From: Bacteroidia bacterium | Lineage (GTDB): Bacteria; Bacteroidota; Bacteroidia; UKL13-3 | Assembly: GCA_025454975.1 (NCBI GenBank) | Contig: JALONK010000012.1 | Span: 21,038 to 85,037 of the forward strand | Direction of reading: 5' to 3' | DNA length: 64,000 bases | Shown: one piece after another, positions 10,235 to 19,619 of the stretch | How positions within the stretch are numbered: the stretch's first letter is position 1 | Layout: each line of letters begins with the position of its first letter | Notes under the pieces: model-generated | What the model saw: only the letters and a program-made list of their open reading frames with translations | Told to the model about the DNA's origin: nothing | Database searches by the model: none | Program-made: the position numbers and the translations under genes

Positions 10235-11176
10235 ATGAATTGGATGTTACCTTTTAGTGTTGAGCCGCAACCACTTATTAATTCATATCATCAGCGACTG
10301 TTATTGTTGGGTTCATGCTTTGCTGATGAAATTGGTAAGAAATTAACTGAACATAAATTTCATGCCACAGCTAATCCGTTCGGTACATTATTTAGTCCTT
10401 TTGCTATTGCCGAAATGTTGGAGCAATTATGCCTTAGTACCCCAAACTATTTTTTATACCAACGCAATGATGTTTGGTTAAGTTGGCAGCATAGCTCATT
10501 GGTGTATGCAAATACGGAACAAGACTTAAAACATCAAATTAATCAACTTCACAAGCAAACCCAATCTTTGGTTAATAAGCACAACCCCACAATATTTATT
10601 ACTTTCGGTACAGCTCATGTATACCATCATCAAACCGAAGATATAATTGTTGCAAACTGTCATAAAGCCCCCGGAAACCTATTTAAAAAACAATTGCTTT
10701 CAACTGATCAAATTGTTGAACGATATACTGCAATACTTTCAAACCCAATATTTCAATCATGTACGTTTGTGTTTTCAGTTAGTCCGGTTAGGTATAGTAA
10801 AGAAGGTTTGGTTGAAAATAATTTAAGCAAGGCAATTTTGATACAAGCCGTTCATCAATTGGTTGATACTTTTGAACAGGCTTATTATTTACCGGCCTAT
10901 GAATTAGTTAATGACGTATTGAGAGATTACCGATTTTTTAAGGATGATTTGGTTCATCCCAATCACTTGGCAGTTAATGAAGTTTGGAAACTGTTCGGGG
11001 AAATATTTTGTAATCAAGACGTGCAGCAGTATATAACAAAGCAAGAACAATTAATCAGAATGCAGCAACATCACTTGTTGTTTCCTGAGTCGGTTGAAGG
11101 CATAAAGTTTATTGAAAATAAATCAAGGTATGAGGCTGAACTTCGTGCCGATTTTCATTTAGCTAATTGGGCTTAG
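10235..11176 (+). CDS. GSCFA domain-containing protein
   Basis: LLLLGSCFADEIGKKLTEHKFHATANPFGTLFSPFAI. Confidence 0.9.
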   Translation: MNWMLPFSVEPQPLINSYHQRLLLLGSCFADEIGKKLTEHKFHATANPFGTLFSPFAIAEMLEQLCLSTPNYFLYQRNDVWLSWQHSSLVYANTEQDLKHQINQLHKQTQSLVNKHNPTIFITFGTAHVYHHQTEDIIVANCHKAPGNLFKKQLLSTDQIVERYTAILSNPIFQSCTFVFSVSPVRYSKEGLVENNLSKAILIQAVHQLVDTFEQAYYLPAYELVNDVLRDYRFFKDDLVHPNHLAVNEVWKLFGEIFCNQDVQQYITKQEQLIRMQQHHLLFPESVEGIKFIENKSRYEAELRADFHLANWA

Positions 11177-12320
11177 CTGTTGTGCTGATAGTTTGATATA
11201 AGGTGTTTAATTTATCGAATTCTTTTTCCCAATTATAGGTACTTGCGGCCAATTGAATATTATTGGCTACTAATGTTTCAATTTTTTTAGGATTACCCAT
11301 TAATGCAATTATTGCATCAGCAATAGCTGCACCACTATTACTTGAAGCACATACGCCTATTTCATTACCCTCTACCATCTTTTTATATAGGGTATGCGGC
11401 GAACTAATAACAGGTAGACCGATATGCATGTACTCATACATTTTTCTAGGAAACGATTCGGCAACATTTAACGACGACGAAACAAAACTTAATCCGAAAT
11501 GTGCATCGGTTGACAAAGCGTAACCGGCTTCAATTTCTTTAAATCCAATAAACTTTACTTTATCAGGAAATGATTTAATAACAGGTAATTGATTGAGCAT
11601 TGATTTAAGTTGCTCGTCCATCCAACCAACACAAGTAATTCTAGTTGGAATATTATTTTTATTGAGTAGATAAACTGCATCCAACATTTGTTCGAAGCAA
11701 TATTGTTTATCAAGTGTTCCCATATAAAAAAGTTTTAATTCGGTATTGGCCGGATTTCGGTTAACATTAATAAATGGCTGTAACAATAGGGAAGGGGCAA
11801 AGTTGCGCAACAACAATAATTTTTTTGAAGGATACCTTTGCTGATATACTTTTACATAGGATTCTTCGGCAAGGATAAATTCAAATGCTGATGCAGCTTT
11901 TTTCTCGAAATATAAATAGGCTGAGGTGAAAATTCTTTTTAAGGGCAACCAATTTTTATCCTTCAAACTTTCAGTTACATTTTCATGAATATCATAAATT
12001 ACAGTTTTACCAAGTGCACTTAATTTTAATGCAAAAGGAATCAATTCAGGATCATGAAAATGATAGATATCGGCATCTTCTTGAAGGGCTAAGTTGAATA
12101 CCAGCTTCCTTGTTTTTAAAATCCTTTGCAGGCGATTTTTAGGCTTAGGAATACCAATCAGCTTCACACCATTTTTTATTCCACTATAATCACCTATTGC
12201 TATTAACGTAACCTCGTATGCTTTGGCCAACCATTCACACTCGCGATGAAAAACCCTGGTGTCGGTTTGGTTGTGCACACTACTAAAATGACAAACCTTT
12301 ATTTTTTTGTCATCACTCAT
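11163..12320 (-). CDS. Glycosyltransferase family 4 protein
   Basis: GT-B fold pattern (KVCHFSSVHNQTDTRVFHRECEWLA...; FPRKMYEYMHIGLPVISS). ORF opens at 12353 but MSDDKK at 12320 is the more likely start. Confidence 0.85.
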   Translation of the reverse strand: MSDDKKIKVCHFSSVHNQTDTRVFHRECEWLAKAYEVTLIAIGDYSGIKNGVKLIGIPKPKNRLQRILKTRKLVFNLALQEDADIYHFHDPELIPFALKLSALGKTVIYDIHENVTESLKDKNWLPLKRIFTSAYLYFEKKAASAFEFILAEESYVKVYQQRYPSKKLLLLRNFAPSLLLQPFINVNRNPANTELKLFYMGTLDKQYCFEQMLDAVYLLNKNNIPTRITCVGWMDEQLKSMLNQLPVIKSFPDKVKFIGFKEIEAGYALSTDAHFGLSFVSSSLNVAESFPRKMYEYMHIGLPVISSPHTLYKKMVEGNEIGVCASSNSGAAIADAIIALMGNPKKIETLVANNIQLAASTYNWEKEFDKLNTLYQTISTTAKPN

Positions 12321-13491
12321 ATCCTGCCACTTTAAACAATTGTTTGCAAACATTTTCCCAAGTAAAGCGAAGTTTTTCTGTCTTCATTTGTTCGCTAAAA
12401 CTATTTTCAAATTGTTGGGTGTAATATTCATAAACGGCATCAGCCAATGCATCGGCACTCACCTCACAAACCAATCCAACTTTATGGTCAGGTACCAATT
12501 CAGCCAGCCCACCTACATTGGTTACTATCATCGGTTTATTATAATAATAGGCGATTTGTGTAACTCCACTTTGTGTGGCATTCAAGTAGGGTTGAATAAC
12601 GGCATCTGCTGCACAAAAATAAGCCGACACTTCATCATTTGGAATAAAGTCGTCTTTCAGTAGTACACGATCGCCTAATTTATTGTTTGCAATAAAATCA
12701 AGATAAGGTTGTTTGTCTTCATAAAACTCACCTGCAATAATTACCTTAAAGGGTAGCTGTTGAAGTTTAGGGATGGTAAGTGTTTCAAGCAACAACATCA
12801 ACCCTTTATATTGCCTGATAAATCCAAAAAATAATAAATAAGGTGTATGTGGGTCGAGATTTAATTTGGCTTTTGCCACTTCTTTATTCATGGGTTCGCC
12901 GAACATATCATACATAGGATGTGGCACATATACCGAAGGTTTATGATAACCTAAATCGAGCAGTTGTTGTTTTACTGCTTCACTCATGGTTAAATAGGCA
13001 TCACATTTAGGTAGAAAATAATGAGTAAACCACGAGTCGAAAAAGCGTTTTTCGTGTGGTATAACATTATCAGTAATGGAAATGATACGTGTATTTTTAT
13101 GCTGTTTTAACAGTTTGGCAATAGTTCCAAAACTAGGTGCCATAAAGCTCATCCAATATCTAAAAACAATTAAATCATATTGTTTTTTCTTAAAGGCAAA
13201 TCCCGTTGTTATCCAATTTAACGGATTGATTGAGTTGATTAAACTGTGGATTACAATTCCTTCCGGTTTTGGATCAGTACTGTATTGGGTTTTACCCGGG
13301 AATAATAAAGAGGGGTATTGAAGTGAAAAACTTAAAATTTCACACTCGTGTCCCATTTCAATAAATGCATGAGCTAATCTTTCGTTGTAGGTTGCTAAAC
13401 CTCCGCGTAATGGATGCGCAGGGCCAATGATAAGAATTTTTTTACGACTCAAAACCAATTTCTTCTTTAATTCCGTATATGTTTCTTTCAC
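12313..13491 (-). CDS. Glycosyltransferase (GT4-like)
   Basis: IGPAHPLRGGLATYNERLAHAFIEMGHE...LLFFGFIRQYKGL...ADAVIQPYLNATQSGVTQIAYYYNKPMIVTNVGGL; start may be TTG near 13452. Confidence 0.88.
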   Translation of the reverse strand: MKETYTELKKKLVLSRKKILIIGPAHPLRGGLATYNERLAHAFIEMGHECEILSFSLQYPSLLFPGKTQYSTDPKPEGIVIHSLINSINPLNWITTGFAFKKKQYDLIVFRYWMSFMAPSFGTIAKLLKQHKNTRIISITDNVIPHEKRFFDSWFTHYFLPKCDAYLTMSEAVKQQLLDLGYHKPSVYVPHPMYDMFGEPMNKEVAKAKLNLDPHTPYLLFFGFIRQYKGLMLLLETLTIPKLQQLPFKVIIAGEFYEDKQPYLDFIANNKLGDRVLLKDDFIPNDEVSAYFCAADAVIQPYLNATQSGVTQIAYYYNKPMIVTNVGGLAELVPDHKVGLVCEVSADALADAVYEYYTQQFENSFSEQMKTEKLRFTWENVCKQLFKVAGYE

Positions 13492-14425
13492 TTGAATTAC
13501 GTGAAATCATTTCACCGATAAATCCGGCAAGGAATAGCTGTACGCCAATAATTAAAAGTACCAATGCTAAATAAAACAAGGGCTGATCGGCAACACCTCT
13601 TTGGTCAACCAAATGATAAGCATTGTATACTTTTTTGCCTATAAGCCAACTGGTAATAATAAAGCCTGTAAAAAAACTAAGTGTACCTAATACGCCAAAA
13701 AAGTGCATTGGCTTTTTACTAAATTTACTCACAAAGAAAATGGTAAGTAAATCAAGGAATCCATTAATAAATCGCTCTAAACCAAACTTTGTTGTTCCGT
13801 ATTTCCTTGCCCTATGTTGTACTTCCTTTTCCGTAATTTTATAAAATCCTGCCCACTTTGCAATTACCGGAATATAACGATGCATTTCATTGTATACCTC
13901 AATATTTTTAACCACCTCTTTTTTGTAACTTTTTAAGCCACAATTAAAGTCGTGCAGGTTATTTATTCCACTCATTTTACGCGTAACCCAATTAAACAAA
14001 CGGGTGGGTATAGTTTTACTTAATGGGTCGTATCTTTTTTTCTTCCAACCACTCACTAAGTCATATCCATCCTCAACAATCATTTTATACAGATCAGGTA
14101 TTTCATCAGGCGAATCCTGTAAGTCGGCATCCATTGTTATAACCACATCTCCAACGGATTTACTAAATCCGATATTTAATGCAGCACTTTTACCGTAATT
14201 TCTTCTGAAGCGAATACCTTTAATGTTGTTATTTTTTTTACATAACTCTCCAATCACTTTCCATGACTGGTCGGTACTTCCATCATCAATTAACAGAACT
14301 TCATAGCTGAATTGATTTCGTTGCATTACATCTTCAATCCATGTAATAAGTTCAGGCAATGATTCATCTTCATTGTACAATGGAATAACCACAGAAATAT
14401 TTGTGGATTTAAGCATGTTATTCAC
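13442..14425 (-). CDS. Glycosyltransferase family 2 (polyprenyl-phosphate glycosyltransferase-like, 2 C-terminal TM)
   Basis: SVVIPLYNEDESLPEL...MDADLQDSPDEI...RARKYGTTKFG... Confidence 0.92.
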   Translation of the reverse strand: MNNMLKSTNISVVIPLYNEDESLPELITWIEDVMQRNQFSYEVLLIDDGSTDQSWKVIGELCKKNNNIKGIRFRRNYGKSAALNIGFSKSVGDVVITMDADLQDSPDEIPDLYKMIVEDGYDLVSGWKKKRYDPLSKTIPTRLFNWVTRKMSGINNLHDFNCGLKSYKKEVVKNIEVYNEMHRYIPVIAKWAGFYKITEKEVQHRARKYGTTKFGLERFINGFLDLLTIFFVSKFSKKPMHFFGVLGTLSFFTGFIITSWLIGKKVYNAYHLVDQRGVADQPLFYLALVLLIIGVQLFLAGFIGEMISRNSSERNIYGIKEEIGFES

Positions 14426-14957
14426 TTAGCTGTTGTTCCTTTCTAACAAAAATAGATGATATTAACCCTAAAATAACACCTGTAAGCATTTGTGTAAGAC
14501 CTATGATAATGGTTGTAAAAGTAACTCCGCTGAATATTTTCATTATACCCATGGTCCGTTCAATTTCTTTTTCTGAATTTCCCGACTTGGCTAGTTGTTC
14601 GGCTTGCATATCGCCCAACTTTATCAAATATTCAGGATTAATTAATTGAAAGTAAATGATCATGTATAAACAAAAAATTACTGCTGTGATAAAAGAAACC
14701 AACAATGAAAATTTATAAGCGCCACCATAACTGATAAATCCACCAAAGTCGGCATCTCTTCTCATTTTTCCGGCGGTTGTTAGTAGAAAAATGATGATCC
14801 CATAATTTAGAAACATAAAAACAAATTCAGTTGCGCCGATTTCTTTTAAATCTTCACCAAAAATTAAAAATTTAAATAAGTGCAATACAATTAATGCTAA
14901 TGCAAGTATTAAACCATACTTAAGGGCTATTGGCCAAGGTGATTTAGTTTCCATCAT
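14418..14957 (-). CDS. DUF4199 family membrane protein
   Basis: METKSPWPIALKYGLILALALIVLHLFKFL... multi-TM; start trimmed from the 15140 ORF to MMETK because the longer ORF overlaps the divergent gene. Confidence 0.75.
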   Translation of the reverse strand: MMETKSPWPIALKYGLILALALIVLHLFKFLIFGEDLKEIGATEFVFMFLNYGIIIFLLTTAGKMRRDADFGGFISYGGAYKFSLLVSFITAVIFCLYMIIYFQLINPEYLIKLGDMQAEQLAKSGNSEKEIERTMGIMKIFSGVTFTTIIIGLTQMLTGVILGLISSIFVRKEQQLSE

Positions 14958-15050
14958 ACTCTTTTTTTCTTCAAATAAAAGAAAATTATACAAGCAATGG
15001 TATACAGATTCTATATTTATCTTTAACATCGTACAAATTTTTGTGTACAC

Positions 15051-15845
15051 ATGGAAACTTTTCATGCAAAAGATATGATGGGTAGGCAAGTATTGGTGCC
15101 TAAAAATCCAAAACGTATTATTTCTTTGGTACCTTCTCAAACCGAGTTATTGTATGATTTAGGTGTTGGCGAACAAGTAGTTGGACAAACACTTTTTTGC
15201 ATTCATCCACCAGAGGCTCATCAATATAAAACAAGGGTAGGGGGCACTAAAAACTACAAATTTGAAGTCATACGTGAGTTACAACCTGATTTAATTATAG
15301 GCAACAAGGAAGAAAATGATGAACAAGGGATTAACACGTTGGCAGAAGAATTTCCGGTATGGATGAGCGATATATATGGCTTGCAAGATGCTTTACAAAT
15401 GATTAAATCTATCGGAGCATTGGTTAATAAACTTGAAAAAGCAACAGCTATTGCCAATCAAATTGATACACAATTTTCATCTTTTACACATTCAGCTAAA
15501 CCTCAAAAAGTGTTGTATCTAATTTGGCGAAAACCATACATGGCTGCCGGAAATCATACCTTTATCAATGATATGTTAAAGCATTTGAATCTTGTGAACG
15601 TTTGTAATAGTAAAGATGCTCGCTATCCGGAAATCAATTTCGATAACCTTACCAATGTTCCTGATGTTATTTTGTTATCAAGCGAACCATATCCCTTTAA
15701 ACAACAACATATCAACGAAATAGCAACTTATTTTCCTGCATCTAAAATCTTGTTGGTTGATGGTGAATTATTTAGTTGGTATGGTAGTCGTTTGTTACAT
15801 AGCACATCATATTTTAATTATTTGCTGCAACAAATACATAGTTAA
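15051..15845 (+). CDS. Helical-backbone metal/cobalamin-type substrate-binding protein (BtuF-like), no signal peptide
   Basis: NPKRIISLVPSQTELLYDLGVGEQVVGQTLFC...LQPDLIIGNKEEN...PDVILLSSEPYPF. Confidence 0.85.
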   Translation: METFHAKDMMGRQVLVPKNPKRIISLVPSQTELLYDLGVGEQVVGQTLFCIHPPEAHQYKTRVGGTKNYKFEVIRELQPDLIIGNKEENDEQGINTLAEEFPVWMSDIYGLQDALQMIKSIGALVNKLEKATAIANQIDTQFSSFTHSAKPQKVLYLIWRKPYMAAGNHTFINDMLKHLNLVNVCNSKDARYPEINFDNLTNVPDVILLSSEPYPFKQQHINEIATYFPASKILLVDGELFSWYGSRLLHSTSYFNYLLQQIHS

Positions 15846-15858
15846 TACGTAATCTTGC

Positions 15859-16752
15859 ATGATGAATAATAAAATGCTCGCCTGGTTAGCATTCGCAGGC
15901 GTTGCTTTCTTTTGGGGAACAACTTTTCTGGCTATTCGTATTGGGGTTATGCATATGCCACCATTTTTAATGGCAGGGTCTCGTCATTTTATTGCCGGTA
16001 TATTATTATGTTCCTATTTTCTTATTCGTGGATATGGATTTCCTAATAAACAAGCCCTAAAGCAATTCACCATTAACGGAATATTGATGCTGGTACTCGG
16101 AAATGGGTTGGTAACATGGGCCGAAAAGTATATCAGTAGCGGATTGGCGGCATTGGTGTGTACACTTACTCCTTTGAGTATCATTGCCATGAATCATCGT
16201 TTCGGAAAAGCAAAAGAACACCTTAAAAGTTGGGGCAAGGTTGGATTAATTATATGCTTAATTGCGCAGGTAATTATCTTTCGCGACCATATTGCCGAAC
16301 TAAGTAATCCTTTATATTTAGGTGGATTAATTGCAATAATTATCGCTATTTCTGCATGGGGTTTAGGCAGTGTGTATAATAAAAATAATCAATCAGGTTT
16401 ACATCCTTTATATGGTGCAGGCCTACAAATGTTGTCGGCCGGATTTATTTTACTTGTATTTGGTTTTAGTATTGGCGAAGCAAACAGCTACGTTTATACA
16501 CACGAAAGCACATTGGCCATTTTATACCTTATTATTTTTGGAAGTATTATCGGGTATGGCTGTTATATGTATGTATTAAAGCAATTACCTGCAACTGTAG
16601 TAAGCACTTATGCCTACATAAATACTTTAGTTGCCGTTGTATTAGGTTGGTTGATCCTTGATGAAAAAATGAATGTTTCTATAGGGATAGCGGCCTTACT
16701 CACCATAACCGGTGTTTGGCTGGTAACCTATAACCTGAAAAAGGAAAACTAA
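15859..16752 (+). CDS. EamA/DMT family transporter
   Basis: FFWGTTFLAIRIGV..., ten hydrophobic segments, STYAYINTLVAVVLGWLILDEKM. Confidence 0.92.
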   Translation: MMNNKMLAWLAFAGVAFFWGTTFLAIRIGVMHMPPFLMAGSRHFIAGILLCSYFLIRGYGFPNKQALKQFTINGILMLVLGNGLVTWAEKYISSGLAALVCTLTPLSIIAMNHRFGKAKEHLKSWGKVGLIICLIAQVIIFRDHIAELSNPLYLGGLIAIIIAISAWGLGSVYNKNNQSGLHPLYGAGLQMLSAGFILLVFGFSIGEANSYVYTHESTLAILYLIIFGSIIGYGCYMYVLKQLPATVVSTYAYINTLVAVVLGWLILDEKMNVSIGIAALLTITGVWLVTYNLKKEN

Positions 16753-17297
16753 GGTTTCCAAACAATTTCAGTTGCCCCTGCCTGATGCACCACATAACGT
16801 GATAGCATAAACAAATAATCACTTAAACGATTCAAATATCTGATGATGATTTCAGGAACTTTATCTTCACTTGCCAAGTGAACTACAAGTCTTTCAGCCC
16901 TGCGGCAAACACACCTAGCAACATGGCAATGGGCTGCAACTAAAGTTCCTCCCGGTAAAACAAAGTTTTTCAACTCAGGTAAAGTAGCATCCATTCTGTC
17001 CATTTCCTCTTCAAGTGTTGTAATGTCGTCCTCAATAATATCAGGCAGTTTCATTTTTGATTTTTCAGGATCGCTGGCTAATATCGACCCAATAACAAAT
17101 AATTTATCTTGAATGGTATATAAAAGAGCCGATGCTTCATGGTCTTGCTGTGTATTAATGATAACTCCGATATAGCTGTTCAACTCATCTACCGTACCAT
17201 AACACTCGATGCGTAAATGAAACTTTGGTACTCTAACACCACCAATCAATGAGGTTTCTCCTTTATCTCCTGTTTTGGTATAAATTTTAAATGTCAT
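16749..17297 (-). CDS. Cob(I)yrinic acid a,c-diamide adenosyltransferase (PduO-type)
   Basis: KIYTKTGDKGETSLIGG...ECYGTVDELNSYIG...CHVARCVCRRAERLV...RYLNRLSDYLFMLSRYV. Confidence 0.95.
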   Translation of the reverse strand: MTFKIYTKTGDKGETSLIGGVRVPKFHLRIECYGTVDELNSYIGVIINTQQDHEASALLYTIQDKLFVIGSILASDPEKSKMKLPDIIEDDITTLEEEMDRMDATLPELKNFVLPGGTLVAAHCHVARCVCRRAERLVVHLASEDKVPEIIIRYLNRLSDYLFMLSRYVVHQAGATEIVWKP

Positions 17298-18391
17298 TTT
17301 GTTAAACTCTTTTTTACATTGTTTCTAAATTCTTCATTCGTGTAAAACTCCCATTCAAATGCTTGTAAGCTCATTTGTAATTTCATATTGTCTAATGAAG
17401 ATAAGTTATTAAAAAATACAGCTAAACTACCGGTATTGTTTTTTTTATCTTTAAAATAAGAAGCTTCAGTTAATACAAATGCTGTTGAACCGCCTTTTCC
17501 TCCATAATAAACATAGCCTGTATCAGCTTTTACCTCATCCGGTAAAGGATTTTTCATAATGGCGTGTATGAGTTTATTCCCTTTTTCACTATATAAAGTA
17601 TCCGCAAGTAAGCTTTGCATAAGTTGAGCATAATCCTTAACTGATGCACCGGTTAAACGATTCGACCATATTCGTTGAACTTTTAAGTCTAAGTCAGCCA
17701 AATTAATTTTCGTATTTAAACCATGCTGTTTTTTTAGTTGTAAATGCATCGAATCGGCCAAATAAACATAGCGATTATAACTCATCTGCTCCATGTTTTG
17801 AAGGTATGATTTGTAGGGAATTCGATTTGGGTTTTGAAGAACATATAAAGCCGAACTAAAATAAAATAAATCAGTATGGTTGCTTAAACCCAAGCGGTTT
17901 TTATATTTATTTATCAAATTCAAATCAATCAAGTCCATTAGAAACTCGGCGTTTGCGTTCGAACTATATTGAATCATGCCTTTAATTATGTCAATCAGCT
18001 TAATTTTTGATGCAATAATTTTGTTGTTTGATTGCATATCAGCCAACCAAGCCTCATGAGCACCACCGTCGGTTTCAGGAAGATAAAAACAATTGATATC
18101 TGCTGTATCAATCCTATCTTCTGCTGATAGAACTCCTGAATCAATTAAATGAACAGCATATAAGGCGATTATTGTTTTTACTGCACTAGCCAACGGCATG
18201 ATGGTATCAGCATGTTGATTAGCATATACCTCGCCGTTCCATGTAGCATAAATGGCAAATTTATTTGGATGTTTTTCCATGTATTTTAACATGGCATCAG
18301 GGTTTGGACCGAAGTATAAGTACGACCAAAGGAATACTCCTGAAAAAATAACCACCAATGGAATAATAATCCAGAACAAAAGTTTCTTCAT
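17294..18391 (-). CDS. Serine hydrolase (beta-lactamase class A-like), membrane anchored
   Basis: N-terminal TM; MPLASAVKTIIALYAVHLID (SxxK-like), YSSNANAEFLM, GYVYYGGKGGSTAFV (KGG). Confidence 0.75.
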   Translation of the reverse strand: MKKLLFWIIIPLVVIFSGVFLWSYLYFGPNPDAMLKYMEKHPNKFAIYATWNGEVYANQHADTIMPLASAVKTIIALYAVHLIDSGVLSAEDRIDTADINCFYLPETDGGAHEAWLADMQSNNKIIASKIKLIDIIKGMIQYSSNANAEFLMDLIDLNLINKYKNRLGLSNHTDLFYFSSALYVLQNPNRIPYKSYLQNMEQMSYNRYVYLADSMHLQLKKQHGLNTKINLADLDLKVQRIWSNRLTGASVKDYAQLMQSLLADTLYSEKGNKLIHAIMKNPLPDEVKADTGYVYYGGKGGSTAFVLTEASYFKDKKNNTGSLAVFFNNLSSLDNMKLQMSLQAFEWEFYTNEEFRNNVKKSLTK

Positions 18392-18397
18392 CTGTTG

Positions 18398-19549
18398 TTA
18401 CATTAATTTGGCAATGCGTTTGTTTATCCATGGAATATTAGCCAAACGAACCAACCCATTAATTAAAGGAATCCTATCACTTAGTAATTTTTGTAAATAA
18501 TAATGGTTTCTAAATTTTGGCCACATTTTTTTGTAAACCCGCTCATCATATCCAGCTAATGCTTTTGCCGAAAAATCACCTGACGCCCATTGTTTCAACA
18601 GTTGTTCACCAGCAAACTTTCCACTTTCCATGGCAGTTTCAATTCCTTCACCCGACCAAGGATCAATTAGTGAGGCTGCATCACCACACAACATGTAACG
18701 ATTTCCGCTTATTGGGTATCTTTTCGAACCAAGCGGTAATCCAAATCCTTTTATACCATCAATGGCTTCTGCATGTTTAAATCGTTCTTTTACTTCTGGA
18801 ATTTTATTTATAATATCTTGAATTGATTTTTTTAGGTCAATCTTTTGGTTAGCAATAGTTTCACTTAACATACCAAAGCCAACATTTGCTTCTTGATTTG
18901 CCAATGGGAAAATCCAAAAATATCCCGGTAAATAATCTTCTAGCAAATAAATTTCTAAAGTTTGTCCATCCAGGTTTGCCACGTTTTTATAATATTGCCT
19001 CACGGCACCGCTGTAATGTTTTCTGTCGACCTTAAAATTTGCAAGCTGTTTGGCTGCAATAGAATGCGCTCCGTCGCAGCCTACTAAAACTTTACCGGTA
19101 ATAGTTTCACCATTATCTAAGGTTACACTAACTCCGGTTTCATGCGTTGCAACTGATTTAACGCCAACTCCTGATATTGCCGTAATATCAGGATGATTAA
19201 CTGCATGCTCATATAACCAATTATCAAATTTAAGTCTGGGAATACAATACCCAACTTTTGAAAAACGAACGGTTAAGGTGTGAAAACTAGGGCTGTAAAC
19301 AGTAGCTTGTGTGATGGAAGCTTTGGGTTCAAATGCCATCAACTGTTCGGCCAAATCAGGATTAATTTGGTTCAGCACTCTTCTTACAACAGAGCTTACG
19401 GCATCGCCGCATATTTTATCCCTAGGGAAAACTGATTTGTCAACCAATGCAACTTTCAGTCCTTTGCCATGAAGAGTTAAAGCGCATGTTGCACCGGCCG
19501 GACCTGCACCGGTTATGATCACATCAAATTGATGATTTTTATGTAACAT
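18398..19549 (-). CDS. NAD(P)/FAD-dependent oxidoreductase, geranylgeranyl reductase family
   Basis: VIITGAGPAGATCALTLHGKGLKVALVDKSVFPRDKICGDAVS; GDAASLIDPWSGEGIETAMESGKFA. Confidence 0.93.
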   Translation of the reverse strand: MLHKNHQFDVIITGAGPAGATCALTLHGKGLKVALVDKSVFPRDKICGDAVSSVVRRVLNQINPDLAEQLMAFEPKASITQATVYSPSFHTLTVRFSKVGYCIPRLKFDNWLYEHAVNHPDITAISGVGVKSVATHETGVSVTLDNGETITGKVLVGCDGAHSIAAKQLANFKVDRKHYSGAVRQYYKNVANLDGQTLEIYLLEDYLPGYFWIFPLANQEANVGFGMLSETIANQKIDLKKSIQDIINKIPEVKERFKHAEAIDGIKGFGLPLGSKRYPISGNRYMLCGDAASLIDPWSGEGIETAMESGKFAGEQLLKQWASGDFSAKALAGYDERVYKKMWPKFRNHYYLQKLLSDRIPLINGLVRLANIPWINKRIAKLM

Positions 19550-19619
19550 TGATGCACAATTATACTATTACTTTAAACCTTTTACAACAAAGTTGGTCAT
19601 AGATAAAATTTAATGAAGG

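Noticed and set aside
14958-15140. N-terminal extension of the DUF4199 ORF
   Set aside because: Overlaps the divergent BtuF-like gene; MMETK start gives a normal DUF4199 protein.
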